Assembly (NCBI RefSeq): GCF_001482365.1
Contig: NZ_CP013254.1
Span: forward strand, 1,798,001 to 1,862,000
Direction of reading: 5' to 3'
Source of the DNA: Kocuria flava
GTDB lineage: Bacteria; Actinomycetota; Actinomycetes; Actinomycetales; Micrococcaceae
DNA length: 64,000 nucleotides
Part shown: in pieces, positions 32,677 through 40,247 of the stretch
How positions within the stretch are numbered: the first letter of the stretch is position 1
Layout of the letters: every line of letters begins with the position of its first letter
The notes under the pieces: generated by a model
Databases searched by the model: none
Seen by the model: the letters and a program-made list of their open reading frames with translations, nothing else
What the model was told of the DNA's origin: nothing
Position numbers and translations under genes: made by a program

Positions 32677-34053
32677 ATGTCCGAGTCCCCCCGCACCACC
32701 ACCGACGAGCGGCCCACGCCCGAGAACCCGGGCGGCTGGTCCTTCGAGACCCGGCAGATCCACGCCGGCCAGAGCCCCGACCCGGTCACCGGCTCGCGCG
32801 CGCTGCCGATCCACCAGACCACCTCGTTCGTCTTCCCGGACGCGCAGGCCGCCGCGGACCGCTTCGCGCTCGCCGAGCTCGGCCCCATCTACACCCGGAT
32901 CGGCAACCCGACCACCGAGGTCGTCGAGAACCGGATCACCGCCCTCGAGGGCGGGGTGGGCGCGCTGATGCTCAGCGCCGGCCAGTCCGCCACGAGCTTC
33001 GCGGTGCTCAACCTCGCCGGGGCCGGCGACCACGTCGTGGCCAGCCCGAGCCTCTACGGCGGGACGTTCAACCTCTTCAAGTACACCCTGCCGAAGCTGG
33101 GCATCGAGACCACGTTCGTCGAGGACCCGGACGACCCCGAGGCGTGGCGGCGGGCCGTGCGGCCCACCACGAAGGCCTTCTTCGCCGAGTCGATCCCCAA
33201 CCCGCGCAACGACGTGCTCGACATCGAGACGGTCGCGGGCCTCGCCCACGACGCCGGGGTCCCGCTGATCGTGGACAACACCGTGGCCACCCCCTACCTG
33301 GTGCGGCCCTTCGAGTGGGGCGCCGACGTCGTCGTGCACTCCGCGACCAAGTTCCTCGGCGGCCACGGCACCGCGATCGGCGGGGTGATCGTCGACGCCG
33401 GGCGCTTCGACTACGGCCGCGACCCCGAGCGCTTCCCCGGGTTCAACCAGCCGGACGAGTCCTACGGCGGGCTCGTCTACGCCGAGACCCTCGGCGCGGA
33501 CGGCCCGTTCGGCGTCAACCTCTCCTACATCCTCAAGGCCCGGGTGCAGCTGCTGCGCGACCTCGGCTCCTCGATCTCCCCGTTCAACGCGTTCCTCATC
33601 GAGCAGGGCACCGAGACGCTGTCCCTGCGCATGGAGCGCCACGTGGCCAACGCCGAGGCGGTCGCCCGGTGGCTCGAGGCCCGCGACGACGTCCGCTCCG
33701 TCTCCTACGCCGGGCTGGCCTCCTCACCGTGGCACGCCCGCGCCCGCAAGTACGCCCCGCGCGGGGCCGGGTCGATCGTGGGCTTCGTGCTCGACGGCGG
33801 GCGGGAGGCCGGCTCCGCGTTCGTCGACGGGCTCACGCTGCACTCCAACGTCGCCAACATCGGCGACGTCCGCTCGCTGGTGATCCACCCCGCCTCGACC
33901 ACCCACAGCCAGCTGCTGCCCGAGGAGCAGCTGGCCGCCGGGGTCGAGCCCGGCTTCGTGCGCCTGTCCGTGGGCCTGGAGCACGTCGAGGACATCCTCG
34001 CCGACCTCGAGCAAGGCTTCGCCGCCGCCGCGGCCCGCGGGGGCGCGGCATGA
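32677..34053 (+). CDS. metY: O-acetylhomoserine aminocarboxypropyltransferase / bifunctional sulfhydrylase
   Basis: A 458-residue PLP enzyme of the Cys/Met metabolism family that makes homocysteine from O-acetylhomoserine and sulfide. The PLP Schiff-base lysine is Lys225 in HSATKFLGGHG. The Cys/Met signature ETLGADGPFGVN and length (430-460) fit MetY rather than the shorter MetB. ATG 32677 has AAGGAG upstream, preceded by the SAM-IV riboswitch. Its stop overlaps metX by four bases (ATGA), making a two-gene methionine operon. Confidence 0.95.
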   Translation: MSESPRTTTDERPTPENPGGWSFETRQIHAGQSPDPVTGSRALPIHQTTSFVFPDAQAAADRFALAELGPIYTRIGNPTTEVVENRITALEGGVGALMLSAGQSATSFAVLNLAGAGDHVVASPSLYGGTFNLFKYTLPKLGIETTFVEDPDDPEAWRRAVRPTTKAFFAESIPNPRNDVLDIETVAGLAHDAGVPLIVDNTVATPYLVRPFEWGADVVVHSATKFLGGHGTAIGGVIVDAGRFDYGRDPERFPGFNQPDESYGGLVYAETLGADGPFGVNLSYILKARVQLLRDLGSSISPFNAFLIEQGTETLSLRMERHVANAEAVARWLEARDDVRSVSYAGLASSPWHARARKYAPRGAGSIVGFVLDGGREAGSAFVDGLTLHSNVANIGDVRSLVIHPASTTHSQLLPEEQLAAGVEPGFVRLSVGLEHVEDILADLEQGFAAAAARGGAA

Positions 34054-35234
34054 CGGTGGTCCTGCCGCGCGGCGCGGCCGCCCCCGGACCGGTCCGCGAG
34101 GACGGGGTGCTGCGCCACGCCGAGATCGGCACGCTGGAGCTCGAGTCCGGGTTCCGGCTGCCCGGGGTGCGCCTGGCCTACGAGACGTGGGGCACCCTGG
34201 CCCCGGACGGCTCCAACGCCGTGCTGGTCGAGCACGCCCTCACCGGCGACACCCACGTGGCCTCCGGCCGCGCCCGTCCCGGCGCCCCCGCGGACGAGCA
34301 GCGCGCCGCCGAGGCCGGCGGCTGGTGGGAGGGCCTCGTCGGTCCCGGTGCGGCGATCGACACCGACCGGTGGTTCGTGGTCTGCGCCAACATCGTCGGC
34401 GGCTGCTACGGCTCCACCGGCCCCGCCAGCCCGGCCCCGCCCGAGGTGGACCCCGAGGGGCGGCCGTGGGGCTCGCGCTTCCCCATGATCACGATCCGCG
34501 ACGCCGTGCGCGCCGAGGAGGCCCTCGCCGACGCCCTGGGCGTCGGCGCGTGGCGGCTGGTGATCGGCGGGTCGATGGGCGGGGCCCGGGCCCTGGAGTG
34601 GGCCGTCACCGTCCCCGACCGGGTGCGCGCCTGCGCCGTGATCGCCGCGTGCGCCCAGTCCAGCGCCGAGCAGATCGCCTGGGGGCAGGCGCAGAACCTG
34701 GCCATCCGCCAGGACCCGGACTTCCGCGGCGGCGACTACTACGACGGCCCCGCCCCCGTGGCCGGCCTCGGCCTGGCCCGGCGGATCGCCCACGTCACCT
34801 ACCGCTCCGCCGCGGAGCTGCACCACCGCTTCGGGCGCACCCCGCAGGGGGAGCGGGACGTGATCGGCGCCCGCCCGGCCGAACGAGGCCGCTACCAGGT
34901 GGAGAGCTACCTCGACCACCAGGCCTCCAAGCTCGCCGGGCGCTTCGACGCCAACTCCTACCTCGTGGTCAACGAGGCCCTGATGTCCCACGACGTCGCC
35001 CGCGGCCGCGGCACCCTCGAGGAGGCGCTGGCCCGCGCCTCGTGCGAGTGGCTCGTGGCCGCGGTGGACTCCGACCGGCTCTACCTGCCGCACGAGTCCG
35101 ACGTCCTGGCCGCGGCCCTGCCGGGGGAGGTGCGCCGGCGCACCCTCACCTCGCCCTCCGGTCACGACGGGTTCCTCATCGAGGGCCCCCAGCTCGGGAA
35201 GCTGCTCGTGGAGACCGTCCTGCGGGAGGACTGA
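34050..35234 (+). CDS. metX: homoserine O-acetyltransferase
   Basis: A 394-residue alpha/beta-hydrolase-fold enzyme that acetylates homoserine with acetyl-CoA, feeding the MetY step. Catalytic Ser175 lies in GGSMGG, His372 in SGHDGF, and the Asp in AVDSDRLYLP. The NIVGGCYGSTGP segment is diagnostic. ATG 34050 overlaps metY by four bases, so both are under the same riboswitch. Confidence 0.95.
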   Translation: MTVVLPRGAAAPGPVREDGVLRHAEIGTLELESGFRLPGVRLAYETWGTLAPDGSNAVLVEHALTGDTHVASGRARPGAPADEQRAAEAGGWWEGLVGPGAAIDTDRWFVVCANIVGGCYGSTGPASPAPPEVDPEGRPWGSRFPMITIRDAVRAEEALADALGVGAWRLVIGGSMGGARALEWAVTVPDRVRACAVIAACAQSSAEQIAWGQAQNLAIRQDPDFRGGDYYDGPAPVAGLGLARRIAHVTYRSAAELHHRFGRTPQGERDVIGARPAERGRYQVESYLDHQASKLAGRFDANSYLVVNEALMSHDVARGRGTLEEALARASCEWLVAAVDSDRLYLPHESDVLAAALPGEVRRRTLTSPSGHDGFLIEGPQLGKLLVETVLRED

Positions 35235-35252
35235 GCCGTCCGCGGCGGGTGG

Positions 35253-35258
35253 CACACT
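35253..35258 (+). promoter_or_regulatory. candidate leaderless -10 of the esterase gene
   Basis: CACACT 7 nt before ATG 35266. Confidence 0.4.
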
Positions 35259-35265
35259 GGGGACC

Positions 35266-35952
35266 ATGACCGACGCCCCCGCCGATCCCACGACCGCCCA
35301 CCCCGGTGCGGCCCCCGCGCCGTTCGCCGTGTGGAGCAACGACGCCGACGCCCGCCCCGGGACCCCGCTGCTCGTGCTGCTGCACGGCTACGGCTCCCAC
35401 GAGCAGGACCTCATGGGGCTGCTGCCCGCGCTGCCGCCCGAGTTCAGCGTGGTCTCCCTGCGGGCCCCGCAGCCGGTGCAGGCGGGCTACCAGTGGTTCC
35501 CGCTCTCCGGCGAGCTCGGCTTCTCCGCCGAGGCGGTCGTGGAGGCGGTGCTCCCGGTGGCCGCCTGGCTGCGCGAGCGCGCCGCCGAGCACCCGAGCAC
35601 CACCCTGCTGGGCTTCTCCCAGGGCATGGCGATGGCCACCTCGCTGGCCCGCCACATGCCCGGGGAGATCGCCGCGGTCGTGGGGCTGTCCGGGTTCGTG
35701 GTCCCGGGGGAGCACCCCGCCTTCGACGACGCCCGGCTGCGGGAGCGGCCGCTGCCGCTGTTCTGGGGCCGGGACCCGCAGGACCCGGTCATCCCGCCGG
35801 CGCTCGTGGACGCCACGGCCGAGTGGGCGCTCGAGCACGCCGACGCCATGAAGGTCCAGTACACCGGGATCGGCCACGGCATCGGCCCCCAGGAGCTCGG
35901 CCACGTCGGGGAGTACCTGCGCCACGTGGTCCTGGGCGCCCGCGCCTCCTGA
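35266..35952 (+). CDS. phospholipase/carboxylesterase family alpha/beta hydrolase
   Basis: A 228-residue esterase of the carboxylesterase 2 / acyl-protein thioesterase family. The triad is visible: Ser118 in GFSQG, Asp173 in DPQDPVI and His204 in GIGHGI. The N-terminus LLVLLHGYGSHEQDL provides the oxyanion hole. Cytoplasmic. It hydrolyses short acyl esters; the natural substrate is unknown. It follows metX by 31 bp and has its own -10-like hexamer. Confidence 0.9.
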   Translation: MTDAPADPTTAHPGAAPAPFAVWSNDADARPGTPLLVLLHGYGSHEQDLMGLLPALPPEFSVVSLRAPQPVQAGYQWFPLSGELGFSAEAVVEAVLPVAAWLRERAAEHPSTTLLGFSQGMAMATSLARHMPGEIAAVVGLSGFVVPGEHPAFDDARLRERPLPLFWGRDPQDPVIPPALVDATAEWALEHADAMKVQYTGIGHGIGPQELGHVGEYLRHVVLGARAS

Positions 35953-36005
35953 GGGCCGCGCCCTCCCGAGAACCCCGTCCCTCCCGGGTGCGGGACCGGA
36001 ACGGC

Positions 36006-36248
36006 TCAGTCCGCGGCGGTGATCCGCACGGCGGCGCCGCCGGCGGCGACCACGTCCCCCGGGTGCAGCTGGCGGCCGCGGCGGGTCTCGACCTCGCCGT
36101 TGACCCGCACCTGCCCGTCCTCCACGAGAGCCCGGGCCTGGGCCCCGTCCTCGGCGAGGTTCGCGAGCTTCAGCGCCTGACCGAGGCGGATCATCCCGTC
36201 GCGGATCGGCAGGTCGTCGGCGGGTCCGGGGTGCTGGGAGGTCGTCAT
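36006..36248 (-). CDS. RNA-binding S4 domain protein
   Basis: An 80-residue protein made almost entirely of one S4 domain (IRLGQALKLANLAEDGAQARALVEDGQVRVNGEVETRRGRQL), like YaaA/RlbA. It probably binds structured RNA, possibly in ribosome assembly or quality control. ATG 36248 lies 6 nt after GAGAAT and lacks a ribosome binding site. Monocistronic on the minus strand, divergent from glyS. Confidence 0.9.
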   Translation of the reverse strand: MTTSQHPGPADDLPIRDGMIRLGQALKLANLAEDGAQARALVEDGQVRVNGEVETRRGRQLHPGDVVAAGGAAVRITAAD

Positions 36249-36254
36249 GGGCCC

Positions 36255-36260
36255 ATTCTC
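36255..36260 (-). promoter_or_regulatory. candidate leaderless -10 of the S4 gene
   Basis: GAGAAT on the minus strand, 6 nt before ATG 36248. The same hexamer is used before metY and dus. Confidence 0.5.
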
Positions 36261-36418
36261 CCGCACCCGCCCCGGCACGCCCACATCCTCCGGGCACGCT
36301 CCCGCCCCGCGCCCGGACAGCACCCCGGCCGGCCACGGAGCGGCGGCGGCGCGGTGCCGCGGACCGCGGCCGGTCCGGCCCGGGCGGCGGGCCCGTCGAC
36401 AATTGGCTACCCTGGGGC

Positions 36419-36480
36419 GAGGACGTCGCACGCGGCGTCCTCGTTCGTGACGGCCGCAGGCCGTCCGCCCCGCGGCGGAC
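36419..36480 (+). promoter_or_regulatory. three consecutive hairpins in the glyS leader
   Basis: Hairpin 1 has a 10-bp stem (36419-36428 with 36433-36442, one G-U pair). Hairpin 2 is a perfect 7-bp stem (36449-36455 with 36459-36465). Hairpin 3 is a perfect 7-bp stem (36463-36469 with 36474-36480) and shares three bases with hairpin 2, so the two compete. A -10-like TACCCT lies just before. No T-box consensus is seen. Confidence 0.5.
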
Positions 36481-36549
36481 ACGCCGGGGGCGACCCATCC
36501 CACGCGCGTCCGCAGCCGGCGGTCGGGCGAGACCCCGGAGGAAACCCCT

Positions 36550-37932
36550 ATGGCCCCCAAGACCACGCTGGACAACGTCATCTCGCTGGCCAAGCGCCGC
36601 GGATTCGTCTTCCAGGCGGGTGAGATCTACGGCGGCTCCCGCTCCGCCTGGGACTACGGGCCCCTGGGCGCGGAGCTGAAGGAGAACATCAAGCACGAGT
36701 GGTGGCAGACCTTCGTGCGCGGGCGCGAGGACATGGTGGGCCTGGACTCCTCGATCATCCTGCCCAAGGCCGTGTGGGAGGCCTCCGGGCACGTGGCGAC
36801 CTTCACCGACCCGCTCGTCGAGTGCCTCTCCTGCCACAAGCGCGCCCGCCAGGACCACCTGCTGGAGGCCTTCGAGGAGAAGAAGGGCCGGGCCCCCGAG
36901 AACGGCATGGCCGAGATCCCCTGCCCCAACTGCGGCACCAAGGGGCAGTGGACGGACCCGCAGCAGTTCTCCGGGCTGATGAAGACCTTCCTGGGCCCCG
37001 TGGACAACGAGGAGGGCCTGCACTACCTGCGGCCCGAGACCGCCCAGGGCATCTTCGTGAACTTCAACAACGTGGTGACCGCCGCCCGCAAGAAGCCGCC
37101 GTTCGGCATCGGCCAGATCGGCAAGGCCTTCCGCAACGAGATCACCCCGGGCAACTTCATCTTCCGCACCCGCGAGTTCGAGCAGATGGAGATCGAGTAC
37201 TTCACCCACCCGGACGAGGCCGCCCGCTGGTTCGACGAGTGGGTCGAGGCCTGCTGGAGCTGGTTCACCGACCTGGGCATCGACCCGGAGAACATGCGCC
37301 GCTTCGACGTCCCGGCCGAGGAGCGGGCCCACTACTCGGCGGGCACGATCGACATCGAGTACCGCTTCGGCTTCCAGGGCAACCCGTGGGGCGAGCTGAT
37401 GGGCGTGGCCAACCGCACCGACTACGACCTCGGCGTGCACAACGAGCACTCCAACGCGGAGCTGAGCTTCTTCGACCAGCAGACCGAGGAGCGCTACGTC
37501 CCCTACGTGATCGAGCCCTCCTTCGGGCTGACCCGGTCGATGATGGCCTTCCTCGTCGATGCCTACACCGAGGACGAGGCGCCCAACTCCAAGGGCGGGG
37601 TGGACAAGCGCACCGTGCTCAAGCTCGACCCGCGCCTGGCCCCGGTCAAGGCCGCCGTGCTGCCGCTCTCGCGCAACGAGCAGCTCTCGCCCAAGGCCCG
37701 CGACCTCGCCGCGGAGCTGCGCCGGAAGTGGAACATCGACTTCGACGACGCCGGGGCGATCGGGCGCCGCTACCGCCGCCAGGACGAGATCGGCACCCCG
37801 TACTGCATCACCGTGGACTTCGACACCCTCGAGGACCAGGCCGTGACCGTGCGCGAGCGCGACGCCATGACCCAGGAGCGGGTCTCCCTCGACCGCGTCC
37901 GCTCCTACCTCGCCGAGAAGCTCGACTGCTGA
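36550..37932 (+). CDS. glyS: glycyl-tRNA synthetase (alpha2 type)
   Basis: A 460-residue class II aminoacyl-tRNA synthetase of the homodimeric type found in actinobacteria. Motif 1/2 regions show QIGKAFRNEITPGNFIFRTREFEQME, and motif 3 the FGLTRSMMAFLVDAY segment. A zinc-binding-like insertion has CLSCHKR and CPNCGTKG. The C-terminal anticodon-binding domain follows. ATG 36550 has GGAGGAAA just before. The leader of about 130 nt has three hairpins. The stop overlaps the next gene by one base. Confidence 0.96.
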   Translation: MAPKTTLDNVISLAKRRGFVFQAGEIYGGSRSAWDYGPLGAELKENIKHEWWQTFVRGREDMVGLDSSIILPKAVWEASGHVATFTDPLVECLSCHKRARQDHLLEAFEEKKGRAPENGMAEIPCPNCGTKGQWTDPQQFSGLMKTFLGPVDNEEGLHYLRPETAQGIFVNFNNVVTAARKKPPFGIGQIGKAFRNEITPGNFIFRTREFEQMEIEYFTHPDEAARWFDEWVEACWSWFTDLGIDPENMRRFDVPAEERAHYSAGTIDIEYRFGFQGNPWGELMGVANRTDYDLGVHNEHSNAELSFFDQQTEERYVPYVIEPSFGLTRSMMAFLVDAYTEDEAPNSKGGVDKRTVLKLDPRLAPVKAAVLPLSRNEQLSPKARDLAAELRRKWNIDFDDAGAIGRRYRRQDEIGTPYCITVDFDTLEDQAVTVRERDAMTQERVSLDRVRSYLAEKLDC

Positions 37933-38918
37933 TGCGCACCCCCGCCGGCCTGAGCATCCGTCCCTGGCGGGACGGCGACGACCTGCGGCTGCTCGAGGTC
38001 TGGCCCGACCCCGAGACCCCGCAGTCCCAGCAGTTCCGGGCCCTCCTGCGCCCCGACGACGACGCTCCGTGGTCGCGCACGCTGGTGGCCGAGGACTCCG
38101 GCGTGCCCGTGGCCGCCGGCACGGTCCACGAGTCGCCCCTGCACCCGCTGCGGCTGTGGGCCTGGGTCGAGGTCGCCCCCGACCGCCGCGGCGAGGGGAT
38201 CGGCACCGCGCTGCTGGCCCGGCTGCGCGCCGAGGCCGCCTCCGCGCCGTCGGGCACCACGGCCCTGCGCACCCGGGTGGCCCCCGGCTCGGCGGGGGAG
38301 CGCTTCGCCCGCGCCGCGGGCCTGGACCCGGTGCGCACCTCGCGCGTGGTGCGGGTCGGGGCCGGCGCGCTGCCGGTGCGCCCGCTCGACGCCGGCCCGG
38401 ACGGCTCGCCCGCCCAGACGGTCGAGGACCTGGCCACCGGCTCGGTCGAGCTCACCCGGGCCCTGTGGGAGTTCTACCGGGCCGAGCACGGCTGGGACCC
38501 GCCGGCCGACCTGCCCGTGGGCCGGGTGAACACCCTCTTCCTCTCCGACGCCGCCCACGCCTTCGGGGCCGTCGTGCTGCGCAACGGCGCGGCCCCGGGG
38601 GAGCGGGGCCGGATCTCCGCCTTCGCGGTCAGCTACCGCCCCGTGGAGCTCGACGCCGCCCCGGGGGCCGCGCCCCAGGGGCCGGCCGAGGCCGCGGCCA
38701 ACGTCCTGCTGGGCTGGGCCCCGGGTGATCCCGCGGCCGGGCGGGCCCTCGAGCAGCTGCTCGCGCTGCTGGTGCACGACCGTCCGGTGCAGCTGCAGGT
38801 GGACGGGACCACCTCCCCGCTGGCGGTCGTGGTCGAGAACCTGCTGGCCGCGGGCGCGGCCGCCGTCGTCGAGGAGTCCGTGGTCCTCGCCGAGCCCGCC
38901 GCCGAGCCCGTCCGGTAG
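37932..38918 (+). CDS. GNAT family N-acetyltransferase (two-domain)
   Basis: A 328-residue protein. The first GNAT domain (residues 1-135) has the acetyl-CoA loop RRGEGIGTALL. The second half (about 150-320) looks like a second, degenerate GNAT-type fold without a clear Q/RxxGxG/A loop. The substrate is unknown. ATG 37932 overlaps the glyS stop (TGATG), so the two are co-transcribed. It converges on the EamA gene across a strong hairpin. Confidence 0.85.
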   Translation: MRTPAGLSIRPWRDGDDLRLLEVWPDPETPQSQQFRALLRPDDDAPWSRTLVAEDSGVPVAAGTVHESPLHPLRLWAWVEVAPDRRGEGIGTALLARLRAEAASAPSGTTALRTRVAPGSAGERFARAAGLDPVRTSRVVRVGAGALPVRPLDAGPDGSPAQTVEDLATGSVELTRALWEFYRAEHGWDPPADLPVGRVNTLFLSDAAHAFGAVVLRNGAAPGERGRISAFAVSYRPVELDAAPGAAPQGPAEAAANVLLGWAPGDPAAGRALEQLLALLVHDRPVQLQVDGTTSPLAVVVENLLAAGAAAVVEESVVLAEPAAEPVR

Positions 38919-38920
38919 GC

Positions 38921-38948
38921 CCGCCGGTCCGGGTGCCCGGACCGGCGG
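38921..38948. terminator. bidirectional terminator hairpin
   Basis: A perfect 13-bp stem (38921-38933 with 38936-38948) with a 2-nt gap, between the convergent GNAT and EamA genes. Confidence 0.7.
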
Positions 38949-38960
38949 CGCCCGGACCGC

Positions 38961-39980
38961 TCAGGCCCCGGGGCGGGGGACCGGCACGCCACCGGCCGCC
39001 GGGCTGTCCCGGGGGTCCCGTCCGGGTGCGCCGGCCCCCGGCGAGGCGCCGCCGCCGTCCTCCCCGGTGTCGTCCCCGCCGGGAGCCAGGGCCAGCACCA
39101 CGAGGGCGGTCCCCAGCACGCCCAGGCCCGCCCAGCCCACCGGCGGCAGCCGCTCGCCGACCACGGCCACCGCCAGCAGGGCGGCCACGGCCGGCTCGGC
39201 GAGGGTCAGGGTCGTCGCGGTGCTCGGGCGCAGCCGGGTCAGCCCGAGGCCGAAGAGCCAGTAGCCGAGGAACATCGGCACCAGCGCCATGTAGGCGGCC
39301 ACGGCGAACGAGCTCCCCGAGGCCAGCAGGGGCGCCCCCGTGAGCAGCAGCACGGGCAGCAGCAGCGCGCCGCCGGCGCCGAAGACCGCCCCCATCGACG
39401 CCGCACGGCCCACCCCGTGGCCCATCAGGCGGTGGACCGTACAGGAGTAGAGGGCGTAGGCGGCTCCGGCGACCAGCCCCAGCCCCACCCCCGCGGCGCT
39501 CGCCCCGGCGGAGCCCGCGGTGCGCCCGGTCCCGGACAGGCACAGCAGGGTGCTCCCGGTCGTGCCCAGGGCGGCGGCGAGCATCCACCACCGGCCCAGC
39601 GGCCGCCGCTCGAGCACCCGCTCGAGCACGCCGGAGGCGAGCGGGGCCGAGGCCAGGGAGACCACCGTGCCGATCGCGACCCCGGCCAGGTGCATCGAGG
39701 AGTAGAAGGCCAGCGGGTAGACGGCCACCGCCGCGGCCCCCGCCGCGACGAGGGGCCGGTGGGACCGCAGACCGGTGCGCGCCCGGCGCAGGGCGGGCAG
39801 GGCGATCGCCGCCTGCAGCAGCCCGCCGATCCCGAGGGCCGCGGCCCCGATCGCCAGGGGGCCGGCGCCCGGGGCGAAGGTCGCCGCCGTGCCCGTGGTG
39901 CCCCACAGGACTGCGGTCGTCAGCACGGCCGCGACCCCGGCGGGGGTGCCCGGCGCCGCGCGGGGGCCCGCGGCCCTCAC
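38961..39980 (-). CDS. EamA/DMT family transporter
   Basis: A 339-residue membrane protein with ten hydrophobic helices in two EamA repeats (LTTAVLWGTTGTAATF in the first, YALVPMFLGYWLFGLGL-like in the second). Such carriers export metabolites or amino acids; the substrate is unknown. The C-terminal ~40 residues are Gly/Pro/Asp-rich. GTG 39980 is the most likely start because it overlaps by four bases the stop of a 22-codon upstream reading frame that has a good ribosome binding site. No ATG precedes the first helix in frame. Confidence 0.82.
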   Translation of the reverse strand: MRAAGPRAAPGTPAGVAAVLTTAVLWGTTGTAATFAPGAGPLAIGAAALGIGGLLQAAIALPALRRARTGLRSHRPLVAAGAAAVAVYPLAFYSSMHLAGVAIGTVVSLASAPLASGVLERVLERRPLGRWWMLAAALGTTGSTLLCLSGTGRTAGSAGASAAGVGLGLVAGAAYALYSCTVHRLMGHGVGRAASMGAVFGAGGALLLPVLLLTGAPLLASGSSFAVAAYMALVPMFLGYWLFGLGLTRLRPSTATTLTLAEPAVAALLAVAVVGERLPPVGWAGLGVLGTALVVLALAPGGDDTGEDGGGASPGAGAPGRDPRDSPAAGGVPVPRPGA

Positions 39981-40045
39981 GGCGCCGCCGTCCCCGCAGG
40001 GCCCGCTGCGCGGGACCGGGGCGGGACCAGGTCGCTTGTCGTCAT
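39977..40045 (-). CDS. 22-codon upstream open reading frame (possible leader peptide) of the EamA gene
   Basis: ATG 40045 has GAAGGGACGG just upstream and lies about 20 nt after the predicted transcription start (TAGACT at 40072-40077, minus). It encodes MTTSDLVPPRSRAAGPAGTA plus two residues, and its stop overlaps the EamA GTG (GTGA). It may be a leader for coupled translation. Alternatively it is the true N-terminus, separated by a frameshift or sequencing error. No similarity is recognised. Confidence 0.5.
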   Translation of the reverse strand: MTTSDLVPPRSRAAGPAGTAAP

Positions 40046-40071
40046 CGCCGTCCCTTCGTCGACCGGCCGCG

Positions 40072-40077
40072 AGTCTA
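40072..40077 (-). promoter_or_regulatory. -10 of the EamA gene
   Basis: TAGACT on the minus strand, placing the transcript start near 40064 so that ATG 40045 is the first start codon. Confidence 0.5.
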
Positions 40078-40113
40078 CCCGGCGGCCCGCCCGGCGGCCC
40101 GCCCGGCGGCCGG
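40078..40113. repeat. 12-bp tandem repeat, three copies
   Basis: CCCGGCGGCCCG at 40078-40089 and 40090-40101, with a third copy differing at one base (40102-40113), immediately upstream of the EamA -10. Its copy number could change and affect that promoter. Confidence 0.75.
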
Positions 40114-40235
40114 TCCGCCGGGCGGGACACCGGCCGGCGCGGGGACCCGTGCTGCCCGCGGTCCCCGCGCTGGGGCAGGTCCCCGCCCGTGACGGGGGCG
40201 AGGACCCCGGCTCCTGCGGCGTCGGCCGTCCGTGA

Positions 40236-40241
40236 GAGAAT
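40236..40241 (+). promoter_or_regulatory. candidate leaderless -10 of dus
   Basis: GAGAAT exactly 6 nt before GTG 40248, which favours this GTG over the ATG three bases on. Confidence 0.5.
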
Positions 40242-40247
40242 TCCCCG

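Noticed and set aside
36415..36549. T-box riboswitch before glyS
   Set aside because: No specifier-loop arrangement and no T-box sequence (TGGNACCGCG) could be found; only hairpins are supported.
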